Under the pieces are notes generated by a model, which made no database searches, had not been told where the DNA came from, and saw nothing but the letters and a program-made list of their open reading frames with translations. From CAZQHK01 sp964593455 (GTDB lineage Bacteria > Muiribacteriota > CAYSPT01): a stretch of 40,981 bases of DNA. The stretch spans positions 1-40,981 of the forward strand of contig CAZQHK010000038.1 of NCBI GenBank assembly GCA_964593455.1. The letters are read 5' to 3'. The stretch's first letter is position 1. Every line of letters starts with the position of its first letter. Made by a program: the position numbers and the translations under genes. Below, one piece after another: positions 1 to 9,013 of the stretch.

Positions 1-3000
1 TGGCAACATCCCGGCCATCCACCGTCCCCGAGACTGCAATATTGCCAACCACATCGAGCTTCTGGGTCGGTACGTTGCTACCGATGCCGACGTTGCCGCT
101 GGCCGTGATCGTCAATCGCTGTGTATTATTGGTGAACAGCTGTACTTGCCCGGCCCCTACCTGTCTTATTTCCAGGTCTTCGGTTTCATCCAATCCAATT
201 AAACAACCTTCAACAGAACCGCTTCCAGTAGTGCTATTCGTGAATCGTATTCTACTATTGCCACTGGTCGATTCATGAATTTGCAGTTTCTCGTTGGGAG
301 CGGTGGTGCCGATACCCACGTTGCCGCCTTTTTTTATGAATAATCCTGTCTCCGGGCCACTATCACCATAAACCTGGATAAAAGCACCTTCATCACCAGG
401 AGTAATATCATATCTATATCCAAAGATTGCCCCATTCCCAGCAGACGTGTCTTTACCTATGACAATATTACTAAGCTGCCCGTCAGTAGCATGATCGGGC
501 GCCAGGAAGTGGGCAATCTCCTTAGTGGTATCACCGGTATGTTTTATATGAAGCAGCGTCCCCGGAGCGGTGGTGCCGATGCCGACGTTGCCCGATATGT
601 CCACCGTCATCCGGTCGCTGGGAATTGTGTTGACAGCACCGGTAGCCAGGCTGATCTCGCCAGGCTTCATAGAAATGCGGGAGGTGGCGTAGGGAGTGTC
701 AGCTATCGTATTGGTCCCGGTAGAATTGACGTAGTAGTTGTATCCCATGTGTATTCCGTCACCCAATGTGCCGAAATGGCCATAGAGAAAACCGAATGAG
801 TTACCGCCGCCGAGCCTGAGGTGTTGATAGTCGGAGCGAGATGTGCCGACCTCCATGTCGCCGTTTACCGTCAGGGCTAAGCTCGGAGCGGTGGTGCCGA
901 TGCCGAGACGGTTGTTGGTATCGTCCCAGAAAAGGTTTGAGTTGTCCTCGGTCAGACCGCTGGTACCCTGGAAGAAGACCGAACCGTCAGTGAGATTGGG
1001 GTTGATCGGGCCGGAGAAGGCGGTGGCTTTGACAGTGCCGGTGACGTCCAGTTTCTGGGTCGGGTCGGCGGTGGCGATACCGACGTTGCCGGAAGAATCG
1101 ATGACACCCAGCACTGTTTCACTATTATTTTGCCATTGGAAAAGATCAGCGGTCTGAGCTGATTGTCCCCTGATTACAAGAGCCGGATAAGAATTGATAT
1201 TGGGCAATAGAGTTGCGTGAGAAGCAATCAAACCTTGGTATTTACTTTCATCATAATTCTTTACGTTTAAATATCTTTCAGCAACCACAAAAGTGTCTGT
1301 AGTCCCTGTGATTGTAACGCCGGCAGTGCCCTCAAGTTGAAGCACGTTGAGCAAGGCGCCATAGTCCAACGAAGTTAATTTACCGCTATTCAACGTCAGA
1401 TACTGTGCTGTAACATCCGCTCCGTCAACGCCATCCGGTCTCCGTAATTGAAGGGTAGCACCACTGGCATCTATAAATGGGGCCGACCCGGAAGACCCAA
1501 AGTATATTTTATCAGCCTGGATGTTTCCATTTACATGCAATTTTTCACCCGGCGTAGTGGACCCGATGCCGACGTTGCCGTCTTGTTTTACCGTTATTCT
1601 TTCGTGCCAACTGCCGTCGTATGTCAGAAACCTTAAATTACTCGTTGACGCTGCTAGATCCATAGCCGCTTTAGGCGATCCGCTTTTGGATAAATATAAT
1701 GCAGGATTCATGTCTGTCGAATCATCAATTGATAATTTTGGATTGTCACCGTAAATATGGAATATAGATGAAGGATTCGTGGTACCGATTCCGACTTTGC
1801 CGGTGCCGTTGGGCATGAGGGCCAGGTGCTCGTTCGTGCCTGTGGTGATGTCGGTAACGACGCTTGACAGCGTCAGGGTACCGGTCATGGTGTCGCCGGC
1901 TTTCTCCACCCAGATATCTCCGTCGCTCCCGGCGATAAGGCCCAGGTTGGTGCGGGCGTCGGCCGCGGTGGTGGCGCCGGTGCCGCCGCGCGCAAGAGTC
2001 AGCGTGGCGGTGGTGTCGAGGATGCTCCGGTTGGTGATCTGGGTGATATTGGTCAGAGTGATGTCGTCGTCAACTTCGGCGTCAGCCACCACCGATGAAA
2101 CCGCCACCAGGTCGGAAGCGGTCAGGGTGTCTGATACCATGGCATCGGTGATGGAATCAGCCGGCAGTGATACCGTACCGGTAACCGTCAGACCGTCCGA
2201 GGCCTTGATGCCGCCGATCACTTCCAGTTGAGCAGCGGGCTCGATAGTACCGATACCTATCTGGCCGTTGTTTCCTACGAATACCCGGGTTTCTCCGGCT
2301 GTCTGGAAGACGATGTCTCCTATACCGTCAGGTTCAGCTATCGTTCCGCTGCCCGGTGGGTCTTCCACGGGTGCGTCGGCAGCCACGGTGGTTGATTCCT
2401 TGTTGGCCACGCCGCCCGCGCTGCCGATTCCGGTCAGGTACGAGCCGGAACCGATGAAGTGCGTGGCCCTGATCCGGCCGGCCACGTCCAGCACCTCGGT
2501 GGGAGACGCGGTACCGATTCCAACGTTGCCGTCATTGTCGATTCGGAGGCGTTCCGCCAGGCCGTCGTCGGCGCTGTCGGCGGTCTTGAAGATGAGCGTG
2601 CCGGTCTCAGCCCCATCGGTGACGTCGGTAAGGATACCTTCCACGAGAGCGGCCACGGTGGTGCCGGCAGCGTCTTCAGCCTCAAACTCAAGGCCCGATC
2701 CGATACCGGCGGCGGGAGTGCCATCGGTGGTGTGAGTCAGGCGCAGCATGCTGGTGGAACTATCCGTAGCGACGTTCTCCTCCACTGCGTGCATGGTCAG
2801 GGCCGGCGAAGTAGTGCCGATACCAACCCGACCACCGGAAAGAATGAGCTGGTTTGTTCCTACCACCAGACCGTCGGTTGGCGCTATCAGGGTGCCTGTT
2901 AGCGTGGCGTCCTTGAGGAGGACCCCGTCCACGGTGACTCCCGCAGCGGTGGTCCGCTCGGTGACGCTGTCGGTAGAGACCGAAAGAAATGTTCCCGCCT

Positions 3001-6000
3001 CGGGATTTGTTCCGCCGATAGCCACACCGTCAATCGTACCGCCGCTGATACGTACATCGTCGGGATACTGAGCAGACATTGTGCCCAAACCCAGCGTGAT
3101 GTGCTGCTGGATGACGCTTTCGTCATCCAGCAAAGAGCGTCCCGCAGCGGTCAGTGTCGTGGCCTGATAGGTGTCGGGACCGGTGGTGTAGATTATCTGG
3201 TCGGCGCTCGTGGTCAGACCGGCAATCGACTGGAGCCCGTCGTCGTACGCCTGCACGTTGGTGCCGACATCCACGCCCAGCGAAACCCGGGCGTCCTGAG
3301 AACTGGTGGCGCCCGTGCCGCCGCGGGCAACCGGCAACGTGCCGGTGGTGTCGGTGATGGGACGACTCACCACCTGGGTAAGGCTGGTGAGCGTGATGGT
3401 ATCGTCGACCTCCGAATCGGAAACTACCGATGAACCGGACACCAGGTCAGACGCCGTCAGTGTGTCCGAAACCATGGCGTCGGTGACGGAACTGTCCGGA
3501 AGCGAGACCGAGCCGGTAATAGTCAACCCGTCGGACGCCCTGATACCGCCGGTCACGTCAAGTTTCACACCCGGCAAGGTGGTGCCGACGCCCACGTTGC
3601 CCGTGCCGCCGGGCATCAGAGACAGGTGCTCGTCGGCGCCGGTGGTAAGATCGGTGTCAGCACCCGATATCGTCAATGTACCAGTCATAGTGTCGCCGGC
3701 TTTTTCAACCCAGATATCGCCCTCACCGCCGGCGATAAGCCCCAGGTTTGTACGGGCTTCGGCGGCGGTGACAGCATCCGTGCCGCCGCGCTCGACGGTC
3801 AGCGTAGCAGTGGTGTCAAGAATGCTCCGGTTGGTGACCTGGGTGATACTGGTCAGCGTGATATCGTCGTCGACCTCCGCGTCGGATACAACCGATGATC
3901 CGGATACCAGGTCCGAGGCAGTCAGGGTGTCGGAGATCATGGCGTCGGTGATCGAACTCTCCGGCAGCGAGACTGTGCCGGTCACCGTCAGGCCGTCCGA
4001 GGCCCGGATACCACCGGCCACATCGAGTTTCACGCTGGGCGACGAGGTGCCCACGCCGACCATGCCGCCGGAGAGAACCAGCTGGTCCGTTCCGGCTACC
4101 AGGCCGTCTGCAGGCAAGGTCAGTCTATCGGTCATGGTGTCACCGGCTTTCTCCACCCATACGTCGCCGTCGCCACCGGCGATAAGCCCCAGGTTCGTCC
4201 TGGCCGCCGCGGCGTCAGTAAGATCGGAGAGGTTACTGCTTCTGGCCGCGCTCGCCTGCTCCAGGCTGCCGAGATCACTCTGCATAGAGGCAAACTCGGT
4301 CTCCACGTCGGTGGTGCCGAACAAGAAGGCTTCCGCCTCCACCGTACCGATAACGGTGAGCTGCGATGACGGCACGTCCGTGCCGATACCCACCTGGCCG
4401 TCATTGGTAATGATCAGCCGGTTAGTTTTCGCTGTTTTAAACACGATGAATCCCGCCCCGTCGGCATCATTGTCTGCCTCTATACCGGTGGTGCCGTTGT
4501 TCACTACCCCGCCGGCGTCGGCCACGCCGGTCAAGAGCGACCCGTCACCGATAAAATGGGTGGCTTTAACCGTGCCCACCACCTCCACCGTCGCGCCCGG
4601 AAGGGTGGTCCCGATACCGACATTCCCCATGGTGACGATGTCCTGGCTGCCGAAGTCCGGCCCGATCTTCGTGCCGGCGATGGCCGCTGCGGCATTGATA
4701 TCGGCATCGGTAATGGTGCCGTCGGCTATGTGGAGACCGCTTACCGCGCCTGTGGCCAGATCATCCCCGCTGATGGTGCCGTCGTCGATGAGACCCTCGG
4801 CGCCGCCCGAGACCGTATCGAAGACGGCCAACTCTCCCAGCCCCAGATTATCGCGGGCGTCTCCGGCAGCGGTTGCTCCGGTACCACCGTGCGCAACCCC
4901 AACCACGCTGTTTACATTGGCGGCGTTACCGGCAATGTCGCCAGTGACTTTTGCTCCTGAAACACTCCCGATATACTGGTCGGCCACGGGATCACCCTGC
5001 CAGGTACCGGAGATGACTATGCCGGCGGAATCTACCGAAAACGTCCCGTCGCCGGCGCCCTGGATGATCGGCTGGCCGGTGCTGCCGACCGTTAACGCCG
5101 CGTGGGGATCGGTCGTACCGATACCCACATACCCCGTCTGATTGTCAATCACGAAGGGCGAGCCGCCCTCTTCCGGCTGCACGTGGAAGAGTCCCTGGGG
5201 ATCACTGGTACCGATACCGATGGCACCCATGGATGCCAGCAGATTTAACCGCTCTTCCACGGTCACCGTGCCATCATCGGGTACGCTCAGGTACTCGGAA
5301 CGGTTGTATTCCAGGTTCCCGTGCCGGTCTTTTACCCGCACTCCAAACACGTAGCGCTCACCCGGGTCGAGACCCTCGATGATTGTGCCGCTCTCACCAC
5401 GCATACCAGGCTCCAGATCGAGCTCTGAAACCTCGACCGGGTAGTTGTTCTCCCACTCCTCGGTGTCCCAATCCTGGACCCGGTTTTGGTACACCACGTA
5501 GGTCAGCGGCCGGGAGGCGTCAAAAGCCCGCCCGAACTCTACTCCCACACCAAGTGAGGTTACGGAATTGGTCGTCACGCCGCCGCCGTTTTCGGTCAGG
5601 TTGTAGACGTAAACCACACCCGTAGCGCTCTCCCACACCGGGGGTTTGTTGTCGGTAAGCTCGGCGTCTACCGTGGTCTCCTGACGCTTCTCTATCTCGT
5701 TCTCCGTCACTTCCGCGGACTCTTCGACCAGATCGTGCTTAAAATACACCGTGTACGTTCCCGGCGGCACATCATCGAGCCGGTAGCGCCCGTCGGCGTC
5801 GGTCTCGGCATACAGGTTCAAATCCCCGACCCGAACCAGCGCCCCCTCCACCGGCTCGGTATCCTGGGCAGTCACCGTGCCGATGACGGTCCCGCCTCTC
5901 AGCGATACCAGCGTTACTATCTGGGGCAACGTGTAATCGTCCGCGACGGGAATACTCACCGACTGTGGGTAGTCGTATGATTCATAGCCCGGATGCGTAA

Positions 6001-6649
6001 AACTCACCTGGTAGCTATCCACCGGTATCTGGTTGATAGTGAAAGATCCATCATCGGCGGTAAATCCAATATAATCGGTCCCTTTGATCACCACGAAGGT
6101 GCCGGCGTATCCATCCGCACCAACAGCTTCCAGTTCGCAAATACCGGAGAGCGAGCCCGTGGGAGTCAGGGACAGGTCCACTACCGCAGCCTCGTAGGGT
6201 GTCACCGTGGCACTCGAGGTGGCCTTAAGTCCGCCCCGGCTGGCCTCGATATAGTAGGTCCCCGTATCAAGACCCGAAAGGATATAGATCCCCTCGACGT
6301 CCGTCATGGTGATATAGGAGCCGCCGTTTTCAGAAGCGCTCTTAACAGCTTTCTTGAACTCGTTGGGACCGGTGGGTCCGGCTGCCAGCACCTTCGCCTG
6401 CTTGTTGGTGACACCGCTATCGCCTACCTTGCTAGCGGCTACCAAAATACCCGCGCCGCTGGAGCCGTCTGGCAGAATTACCTTGCCCGTCAGGGTGTAG
6501 CCCAGGCTCGTAATCGATGGGCTATCATATCCCGATGTACCTCCGGCGCCGCCACCACCACCGCCGCCGCCGCCGCAGCCGGCGGTTAACGCCACCAGAA
6601 CTCCTAGAAGAAATGTCATTACCAGGATGTCGATCCTTTTACTATTCAT
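1..6649 (-). CDS. Giant tail-fibre-like repeat lipoprotein (3' end outside window)
   Basis: The frame is open from an ATG at 6649 to the left edge (2216 codons seen), with SD AAGGAGGG at 6657-6664. Residues 1-25 form a lipoprotein signal ending in lipobox LTAGC, with Cys25 followed by nine glycines. Residues about 45-310 hold carboxypeptidase-regulatory-like beta-sandwich segments (GTYYIEASRGG, DADGRYRLDDVPPGTYTVYF). Residues about 334-447 look like a fibronectin type III domain. From about residue 470 on there are 16 copies of a module beginning G(N)VGIGTT.P and ending in KLDV or LHI, interspersed with TGTLT, NLGLIAG and SGTV blocks. Such modules are known from phage tail fibres and bacterial surface fibres, often ending in a self-cleaving S74 chaperone, which would lie off-window. 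I infer an outer-membrane-anchored fibre or adhesin; its ligand is unknown. Confidence 0.85.
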   Translation of the reverse strand, partial: MNSKRIDILVMTFLLGVLVALTAGCGGGGGGGGGAGGTSGYDSPSITSLGYTLTGKVILPDGSSGAGILVAASKVGDSGVTNKQAKVLAAGPTGPNEFKKAVKSASENGGSYITMTDVEGIYILSGLDTGTYYIEASRGGLKATSSATVTPYEAAVVDLSLTPTGSLSGICELEAVGADGYAGTFVVIKGTDYIGFTADDGSFTINQIPVDSYQVSFTHPGYESYDYPQSVSIPVADDYTLPQIVTLVSLRGGTVIGTVTAQDTEPVEGALVRVGDLNLYAETDADGRYRLDDVPPGTYTVYFKHDLVEESAEVTENEIEKRQETTVDAELTDNKPPVWESATGVVYVYNLTENGGGVTTNSVTSLGVGVEFGRAFDASRPLTYVVYQNRVQDWDTEEWENNYPVEVSELDLEPGMRGESGTIIEGLDPGERYVFGVRVKDRHGNLEYNRSEYLSVPDDGTVTVEERLNLLASMGAIGIGTSDPQGLFHVQPEEGGSPFVIDNQTGYVGIGTTDPHAALTVGSTGQPIIQGAGDGTFSVDSAGIVISGTWQGDPVADQYIGSVSGAKVTGDIAGNAANVNSVVGVAHGGTGATAAGDARDNLGLGELAVFDTVSGGAEGLIDDGTISGDDLATGAVSGLHIADGTITDADINAAAAIAGTKIGPDFGSQDIVTMGNVGIGTTLPGATVEVVGTVKATHFIGDGSLLTGVADAGGVVNNGTTGIEADNDADGAGFIVFKTAKTNRLIITNDGQVGIGTDVPSSQLTVIGTVEAEAFLFGTTDVETEFASMQSDLGSLEQASAARSSNLSDLTDAAAARTNLGLIAGGDGDVWVEKAGDTMTDRLTLPADGLVAGTDQLVLSGGMVGVGTSSPSVKLDVAGGIRASDGLTVTGTVSLPESSITDAMISDTLTASDLVSGSSVVSDAEVDDDITLTSITQVTNRSILDTTATLTVERGGTDAVTAAEARTNLGLIAGGEGDIWVEKAGDTMTGTLTISGADTDLTTGADEHLSLMPGGTGNVGVGTTLPGVKLDVTGGIRASDGLTITGSVSLPDSSVTDAMVSDTLTASDLVSGSSVVSDSEVDDTITLTSLTQVVSRPITDTTGTLPVARGGTGATSSQDARVSLGVDVGTNVQAYDDGLQSIAGLTTSADQIIYTTGPDTYQATTLTAAGRSLLDDESVIQQHITLGLGTMSAQYPDDVRISGGTIDGVAIGGTNPEAGTFLSVSTDSVTERTTAAGVTVDGVLLKDATLTGTLIAPTDGLVVGTNQLILSGGRVGIGTTSPALTMHAVEENVATDSSTSMLRLTHTTDGTPAAGIGSGLEFEAEDAAGTTVAALVEGILTDVTDGAETGTLIFKTADSADDGLAERLRIDNDGNVGIGTASPTEVLDVAGRIRATHFIGSGSYLTGIGSAGGVANKESTTVAADAPVEDPPGSGTIAEPDGIGDIVFQTAGETRVFVGNNGQIGIGTIEPAAQLEVIGGIKASDGLTVTGTVSLPADSITDAMVSDTLTASDLVAVSSVVADAEVDDDITLTNITQITNRSILDTTATLTLARGGTGATTAADARTNLGLIAGSDGDIWVEKAGDTMTGTLTLSSVVTDITTGTNEHLALMPNGTGKVGIGTTNPSSIFHIYGDNPKLSIDDSTDMNPALYLSKSGSPKAAMDLAASTSNLRFLTYDGSWHERITVKQDGNVGIGSTTPGEKLHVNGNIQADKIYFGSSGSAPFIDASGATLQLRRPDGVDGADVTAQYLTLNSGKLTSLDYGALLNVLQLEGTAGVTITGTTDTFVVAERYLNVKNYDESKYQGLIASHATLLPNINSYPALVIRGQSAQTADLFQWQNNSETVLGVIDSSGNVGIATADPTQKLDVTGTVKATAFSGPINPNLTDGSVFFQGTSGLTEDNSNLFWDDTNNRLGIGTTAPSLALTVNGDMEVGTSRSDYQHLRLGGGNSFGFLYGHFGTLGDGIHMGYNYYVNSTGTNTIADTPYATSRISMKPGEISLATGAVNTIPSDRMTVDISGNVGIGTTAPGTLLHIKHTGDTTKEIAHFLAPDHATDGQLSNIVIGKDTSAGNGAIFGYRYDITPGDEGAFIQVYGDSGPETGLFIKKGGNVGIGTTAPNEKLQIHESTSGNSRIRFTNSTTGSGSVEGCLIGLDETEDLEIRQVGAGQVQLFTNNTQRLTITASGNVGIGSNVPTQKLDVVGNIAVSGTVDGRDVA
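1790..4040 (-). repeat. Long internal repeats of the lipoprotein gene
   Basis: Two copies of a roughly 450-bp block (about 1790-2240 and 3590-4040) lie 1800 bp apart and align without gaps over most of their length. A shorter copy of the second half lies at about 3300-3567. Each encodes the same order of motifs: NLGLIAG, EKAGDTMTGTLT, SILDTTATLT, SDTLTASDLV, TVTGTVSLP. They are diverged rather than identical, so they are older duplications, but they could still cause length variation or assembly collapse. Confidence 0.75.
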
Positions 6650-6692
6650 GGGGTTTCCCTCCTTCGGGACAGTCCATTGCAGACACACGTAC

Positions 6693-6731
6693 GGATTCAG
6701 CACAACTATGGAGAGATAGTGGGAAGAATCC
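6693..6731 (-). promoter_or_regulatory. Two-stem hairpin in lipoprotein leader
   Basis: Read on the minus strand, GGATTC pairs with GAATCC (6 bp), and inside it ACTAT pairs with ATAGT (5 bp) around a 6-nt loop, separated by asymmetric internal loops of 5 and 6 nt. It sits 44-82 nt upstream of the lipoprotein start. There is no T-tract, so it is not an intrinsic terminator. It matches no riboswitch consensus I know. It could stabilise the mRNA or be chance. Confidence 0.3.
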
Positions 6732-6964
6732 GATGAAAATCCGGATAGGGAGAAATACAGGTATACCGACCTAACGTAAATTCTATTTCGTCCCTATCAG
6801 AATACATGCTATACCAATCTAAATAATTAGATCACGATATTAGTTGTATAGTTTAAGTAATAATAGCTTATTCTATTAATGCAGGTATTGTCAAAGTGAT
6901 ATAAATTACTATATCAGAAATCCCTGTTACCACCGCCTAAAGGCGCTCAAGCGGCTCCAGCCGG

Positions 6965-7013
6965 GATGGTCGTTGGCGTCGTCCCAGAAGAGGTTGATTT
7001 GTTCTCTCTGCAG
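6965..7013 (-). pseudogene. Relic of a tail-fibre repeat
   Basis: On the minus strand one frame reads INLFWDDANDHPG. The giant lipoprotein has NLFWDDTNNRLG at about 910-945. The DNA matches without gaps, with the first ~32 bases nearly identical apart from a few substitutions. The frame stops soon after on both sides, and no start or SD is present. This looks like a leftover from a duplicated or rearranged fibre gene between the glucosidase and the present lipoprotein gene. Confidence 0.35.
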
Positions 7014-7027
7014 AGTCCCGCTTCGTT

Positions 7028-8371
7028 CTACAAACCGTTATTGGCTACGACTTCCCGGTAGAACCGGGCGCTGTCTTTCAAGGTTCGTCGCTGGGTGGCG
7101 TAATCCACGTAGATCAACCCGAACCGTTTGGAGAAACCGTACGCCCATTCAAAGTTATCCATCAGCGACCAGGAGAAGTATCCCTTTAGCGGCACTCCGT
7201 CCCCGATGGCTTTTAACGCCGCCTTGAAATGGTCCCGCAGGTATGCGATCCGTTCTTCATCATGAACCCGACCGTCCGGAGTCACCGAATCGGAGAAAGC
7301 GGCTCCGTTCTCGGTTATGTAAAGCGGTACTTCGCCGTAATCCCGGTTGATTTTCATCAGCAGATCGTAGAGTCCCTGGGGATAGACTTCCCAACCCATC
7401 TCAGTGTGCCGGGCGCCGTCAACCGTGACATGCCGGACTCCCAACAATTCCTTTTCCTCGTGTTTCACCACATGCCGGGTGTAGTAATTGACTCCCAGGA
7501 AATCAACAGGTGTGTGGATCATCTCCAGGTCCCCGGATTTCATCACCGGAGTTCCATATGTTTTTTGGAAATAATCGAGCAGACGCGCCGGGTACGCGCC
7601 GGTAAAGACCGGATCGAGGAACCACCGGTTCTGGAGCAGGTCATGGCGCTCGGCTGCTTCCCGGTCTTCTTCGGCATCGGTAGCTGGAAAAACCCGGTAC
7701 AGGTTGAGCGTGATCCCGATAGAGCCGGCACACCCGAGTTCCCGGTAAGCGCGGACCGCCCGCCCGTGAGAAAGCAGCATGTGGTGGCTGACCTGGACGG
7801 CCTGTTTCATGTCCTTGATGCCCGGCGCGTGGACCCCGGCCGCGTGGCCCCTGAAAGCGGACACCTGCGGTTCGTTGTGAGTAATCCAGAGCGGCGCCAG
7901 GTCTCCCAGGGCTTCGAACATAACCCGGGCGTACTCCTCAAAATGGTCCACCACCTCACGGTTACCCCAGCCTCCTTTTTCCTGAAGTGCCTGCGGCAGG
8001 TCCCAGTGGTAGAGGGTGACCGCCGGTTTAATACCGGCATCACACAAAGCCTCGGCCAGGTTTCGGTAGAACCGGAGCCCCTTCTCGTTTACCCGGCCCG
8101 GCACTTCAGGCAGGACCCGGGGCCAGGACACGGAGAACCGGTAGGTTTTTATACCGATCTGTTTCATCAGCTCGATATCGTCCCGGTACCGGTGGTAGTG
8201 GTCGCAGGCGATGTCGCCGGTATCCCCGTTATCGATGGCGCCGGGACGGCGGCAAAACTCGTCCCAGATAGACGGCCCCTTCCCGTCCTCGTTCCACGCA
8301 CCTTCAATCTGATATGCAGCAGTAGCCGCCCCCCATAAAAAACCTTCCGGAAACCGGCCTTCCATCTCCAA
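7028..8371 (-). CDS. bglA: Glycoside hydrolase family 1 beta-glucosidase
   Basis: This 447-residue protein has the normal length for a GH1 (beta/alpha)8 enzyme that releases glucose or related sugars from beta-glycosides. Visible signatures are the N-terminal FPEGFLWGAATAAYQIEG, the acid/base motif THNEP (Glu167) and the nucleophile motif YITENG (Glu354). There is no signal peptide, so it is probably cytoplasmic. The start is TTG at 8371, 7 nt after SD AAGGAG; an in-frame ATG at 8365 sits too close to any SD. It is the last gene of the fabZ-fabI-PPTase run, 42 bp after the transferase, but it has its own conserved 28-bp upstream element (8381-8408) and may also be transcribed alone. A sugar hydrolase beside fatty-acid genes is unusual; its substrate could be a glycolipid or simply dietary glycosides. 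Confidence 0.93.
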   Translation of the reverse strand: MEMEGRFPEGFLWGAATAAYQIEGAWNEDGKGPSIWDEFCRRPGAIDNGDTGDIACDHYHRYRDDIELMKQIGIKTYRFSVSWPRVLPEVPGRVNEKGLRFYRNLAEALCDAGIKPAVTLYHWDLPQALQEKGGWGNREVVDHFEEYARVMFEALGDLAPLWITHNEPQVSAFRGHAAGVHAPGIKDMKQAVQVSHHMLLSHGRAVRAYRELGCAGSIGITLNLYRVFPATDAEEDREAAERHDLLQNRWFLDPVFTGAYPARLLDYFQKTYGTPVMKSGDLEMIHTPVDFLGVNYYTRHVVKHEEKELLGVRHVTVDGARHTEMGWEVYPQGLYDLLMKINRDYGEVPLYITENGAAFSDSVTPDGRVHDEERIAYLRDHFKAALKAIGDGVPLKGYFSWSLMDNFEWAYGFSKRFGLIYVDYATQRRTLKDSARFYREVVANNGL

Positions 8372-8380
8372 AATCTCACT

Positions 8381-8408
8381 CCTTACTTTCTACACTTCTT
8401 GCTTGAGG
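8381..8408 (-). repeat. Conserved 28-bp element, copy 1 (upstream of GH1 gene)
   Basis: Read on the minus strand it starts CCTCAAGCAAGAAG and ends GAAAGTAAGG. It matches copy 2 (10425-10452) at 26 of 28 positions and copy 3 (30152-30179) at 26 of 28. Similarity with copy 3 continues through the TTG start codon and the next codons (8357-8380). It contains the SD of the glucosidase gene. Its function is unknown: operator, promoter or translation-leader cassette are all possible. Confidence 0.7.
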
Positions 8409-8413
8409 TATGG

Positions 8414-9013
8414 TTAAATATCCGAACCTCGACCGGCCACAGTCCAGGTTATTTTGAAGTTCATGGCGGTAACGGAGGCGATGTGGCCGCCCATACGAAA
8501 ATGCTCGATCAGCCACTCCCGACCATCGAAATCCATCACCAGGTGATCGTCATCGACGATCTCTTTTACCCGGCACCGGCTCAGTTTGGTAATCCCGTCG
8601 CCGGTGACCTTCAGGATGGCCTCCTTGGCGGTAAATACCCGGAAAAAATTATCCCAGGTCTTCTCATCAAACAGATTCCATTCGCTGCGGCCGGCAATAT
8701 AATCGAACAAATCCTCACGGCGGGGAGCGATTTCTTCTATGTCTATCCCCAACGGGATAGGACCGCACACGGCAGCGGCATAGTCGGGTTTATGAGCCAG
8801 GGACCAGTAGGTACCTTCATGCGGCAAGGGCGCACCCCGGTGGTCTTTTTCCAGTTCTCCCAGTTCACATTCGCTCAGCACGGCGCTTACCGCCAGGGCC
8901 TGCCGGGCGTGCCGGCTCAAGGCCGCTACCTTATCCCGGCCGTGCAGGCAGCCGGTCTCATTCGGAATCTCCACGATGACCGGATACAGGATGTCAGTCA
9001 CCACCGGTAGCAC
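8414..9013 (-). CDS. 4'-phosphopantetheinyl transferase (Sfp type)
   Basis: This 199-residue protein is predicted to transfer phosphopantetheine from CoA to a serine of acyl- or peptidyl-carrier proteins. The family signatures are present: SLAHKPDYAAAV (about 71-82), the Mg-binding GIDIEEI (89-95, Asp91) and FTAKEAILK (127-135, with Lys130, Glu131 and Lys135). Its length is close to that of Sfp-like enzymes rather than the shorter AcpS. The GTG start at 9013 lies inside the end of fabI (20-nt overlap), implying translational coupling. No carrier protein gene occurs in the window, so the client is encoded elsewhere. The neighbourhood (fabZ, fabI) suggests a dedicated lipid or polyketide carrier rather than only housekeeping ACP. 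Confidence 0.88.
   Translation of the reverse strand: MLPVVTDILYPVIVEIPNETGCLHGRDKVAALSRHARQALAVSAVLSECELGELEKDHRGAPLPHEGTYWSLAHKPDYAAAVCGPIPLGIDIEEIAPRREDLFDYIAGRSEWNLFDEKTWDNFFRVFTAKEAILKVTGDGITKLSRCRVKEIVDDDHLVMDFDGREWLIEHFRMGGHIASVTAMNFKITWTVAGRGSDI

Larger units (their letters stand above)
6650..7027. other. 378-bp intergenic region with lipoprotein leader
   Basis: No complete gene is visible. The middle (about 6780-6925) is strongly AT-rich. On the minus strand a perfect -35 hexamer TTGACA lies at 6894-6889, with only a weak -10 candidate (TAAGCT, 6870-6865, 18-bp spacer). If used, it would leave a leader of about 200 nt before the lipoprotein ATG. The leader holds a two-stem hairpin (6693-6731), and the part next to the beta-glucosidase stop holds a short relic of the tail-fibre gene (6965-7013). 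Confidence 0.45.

Noticed and set aside
1790..4040. Repeats as a CRISPR or transposon signature
   Set aside because: Repeats are long, coding and in frame in one protein; no short repeat-spacer pattern and no transposase.
3306..5141. Long plus-strand ORF of 611 codons
   Set aside because: Lies opposite the lipoprotein gene, whose minus frame encodes clear GIGT repeats; the plus product is a low-complexity Ser/Val/Pro shadow without SD or family motif.
7229..8338. Plus-strand ORF of 369 codons
   Set aside because: Antisense to the GH1 glucosidase with both catalytic motifs; no homologous motif on the plus strand.
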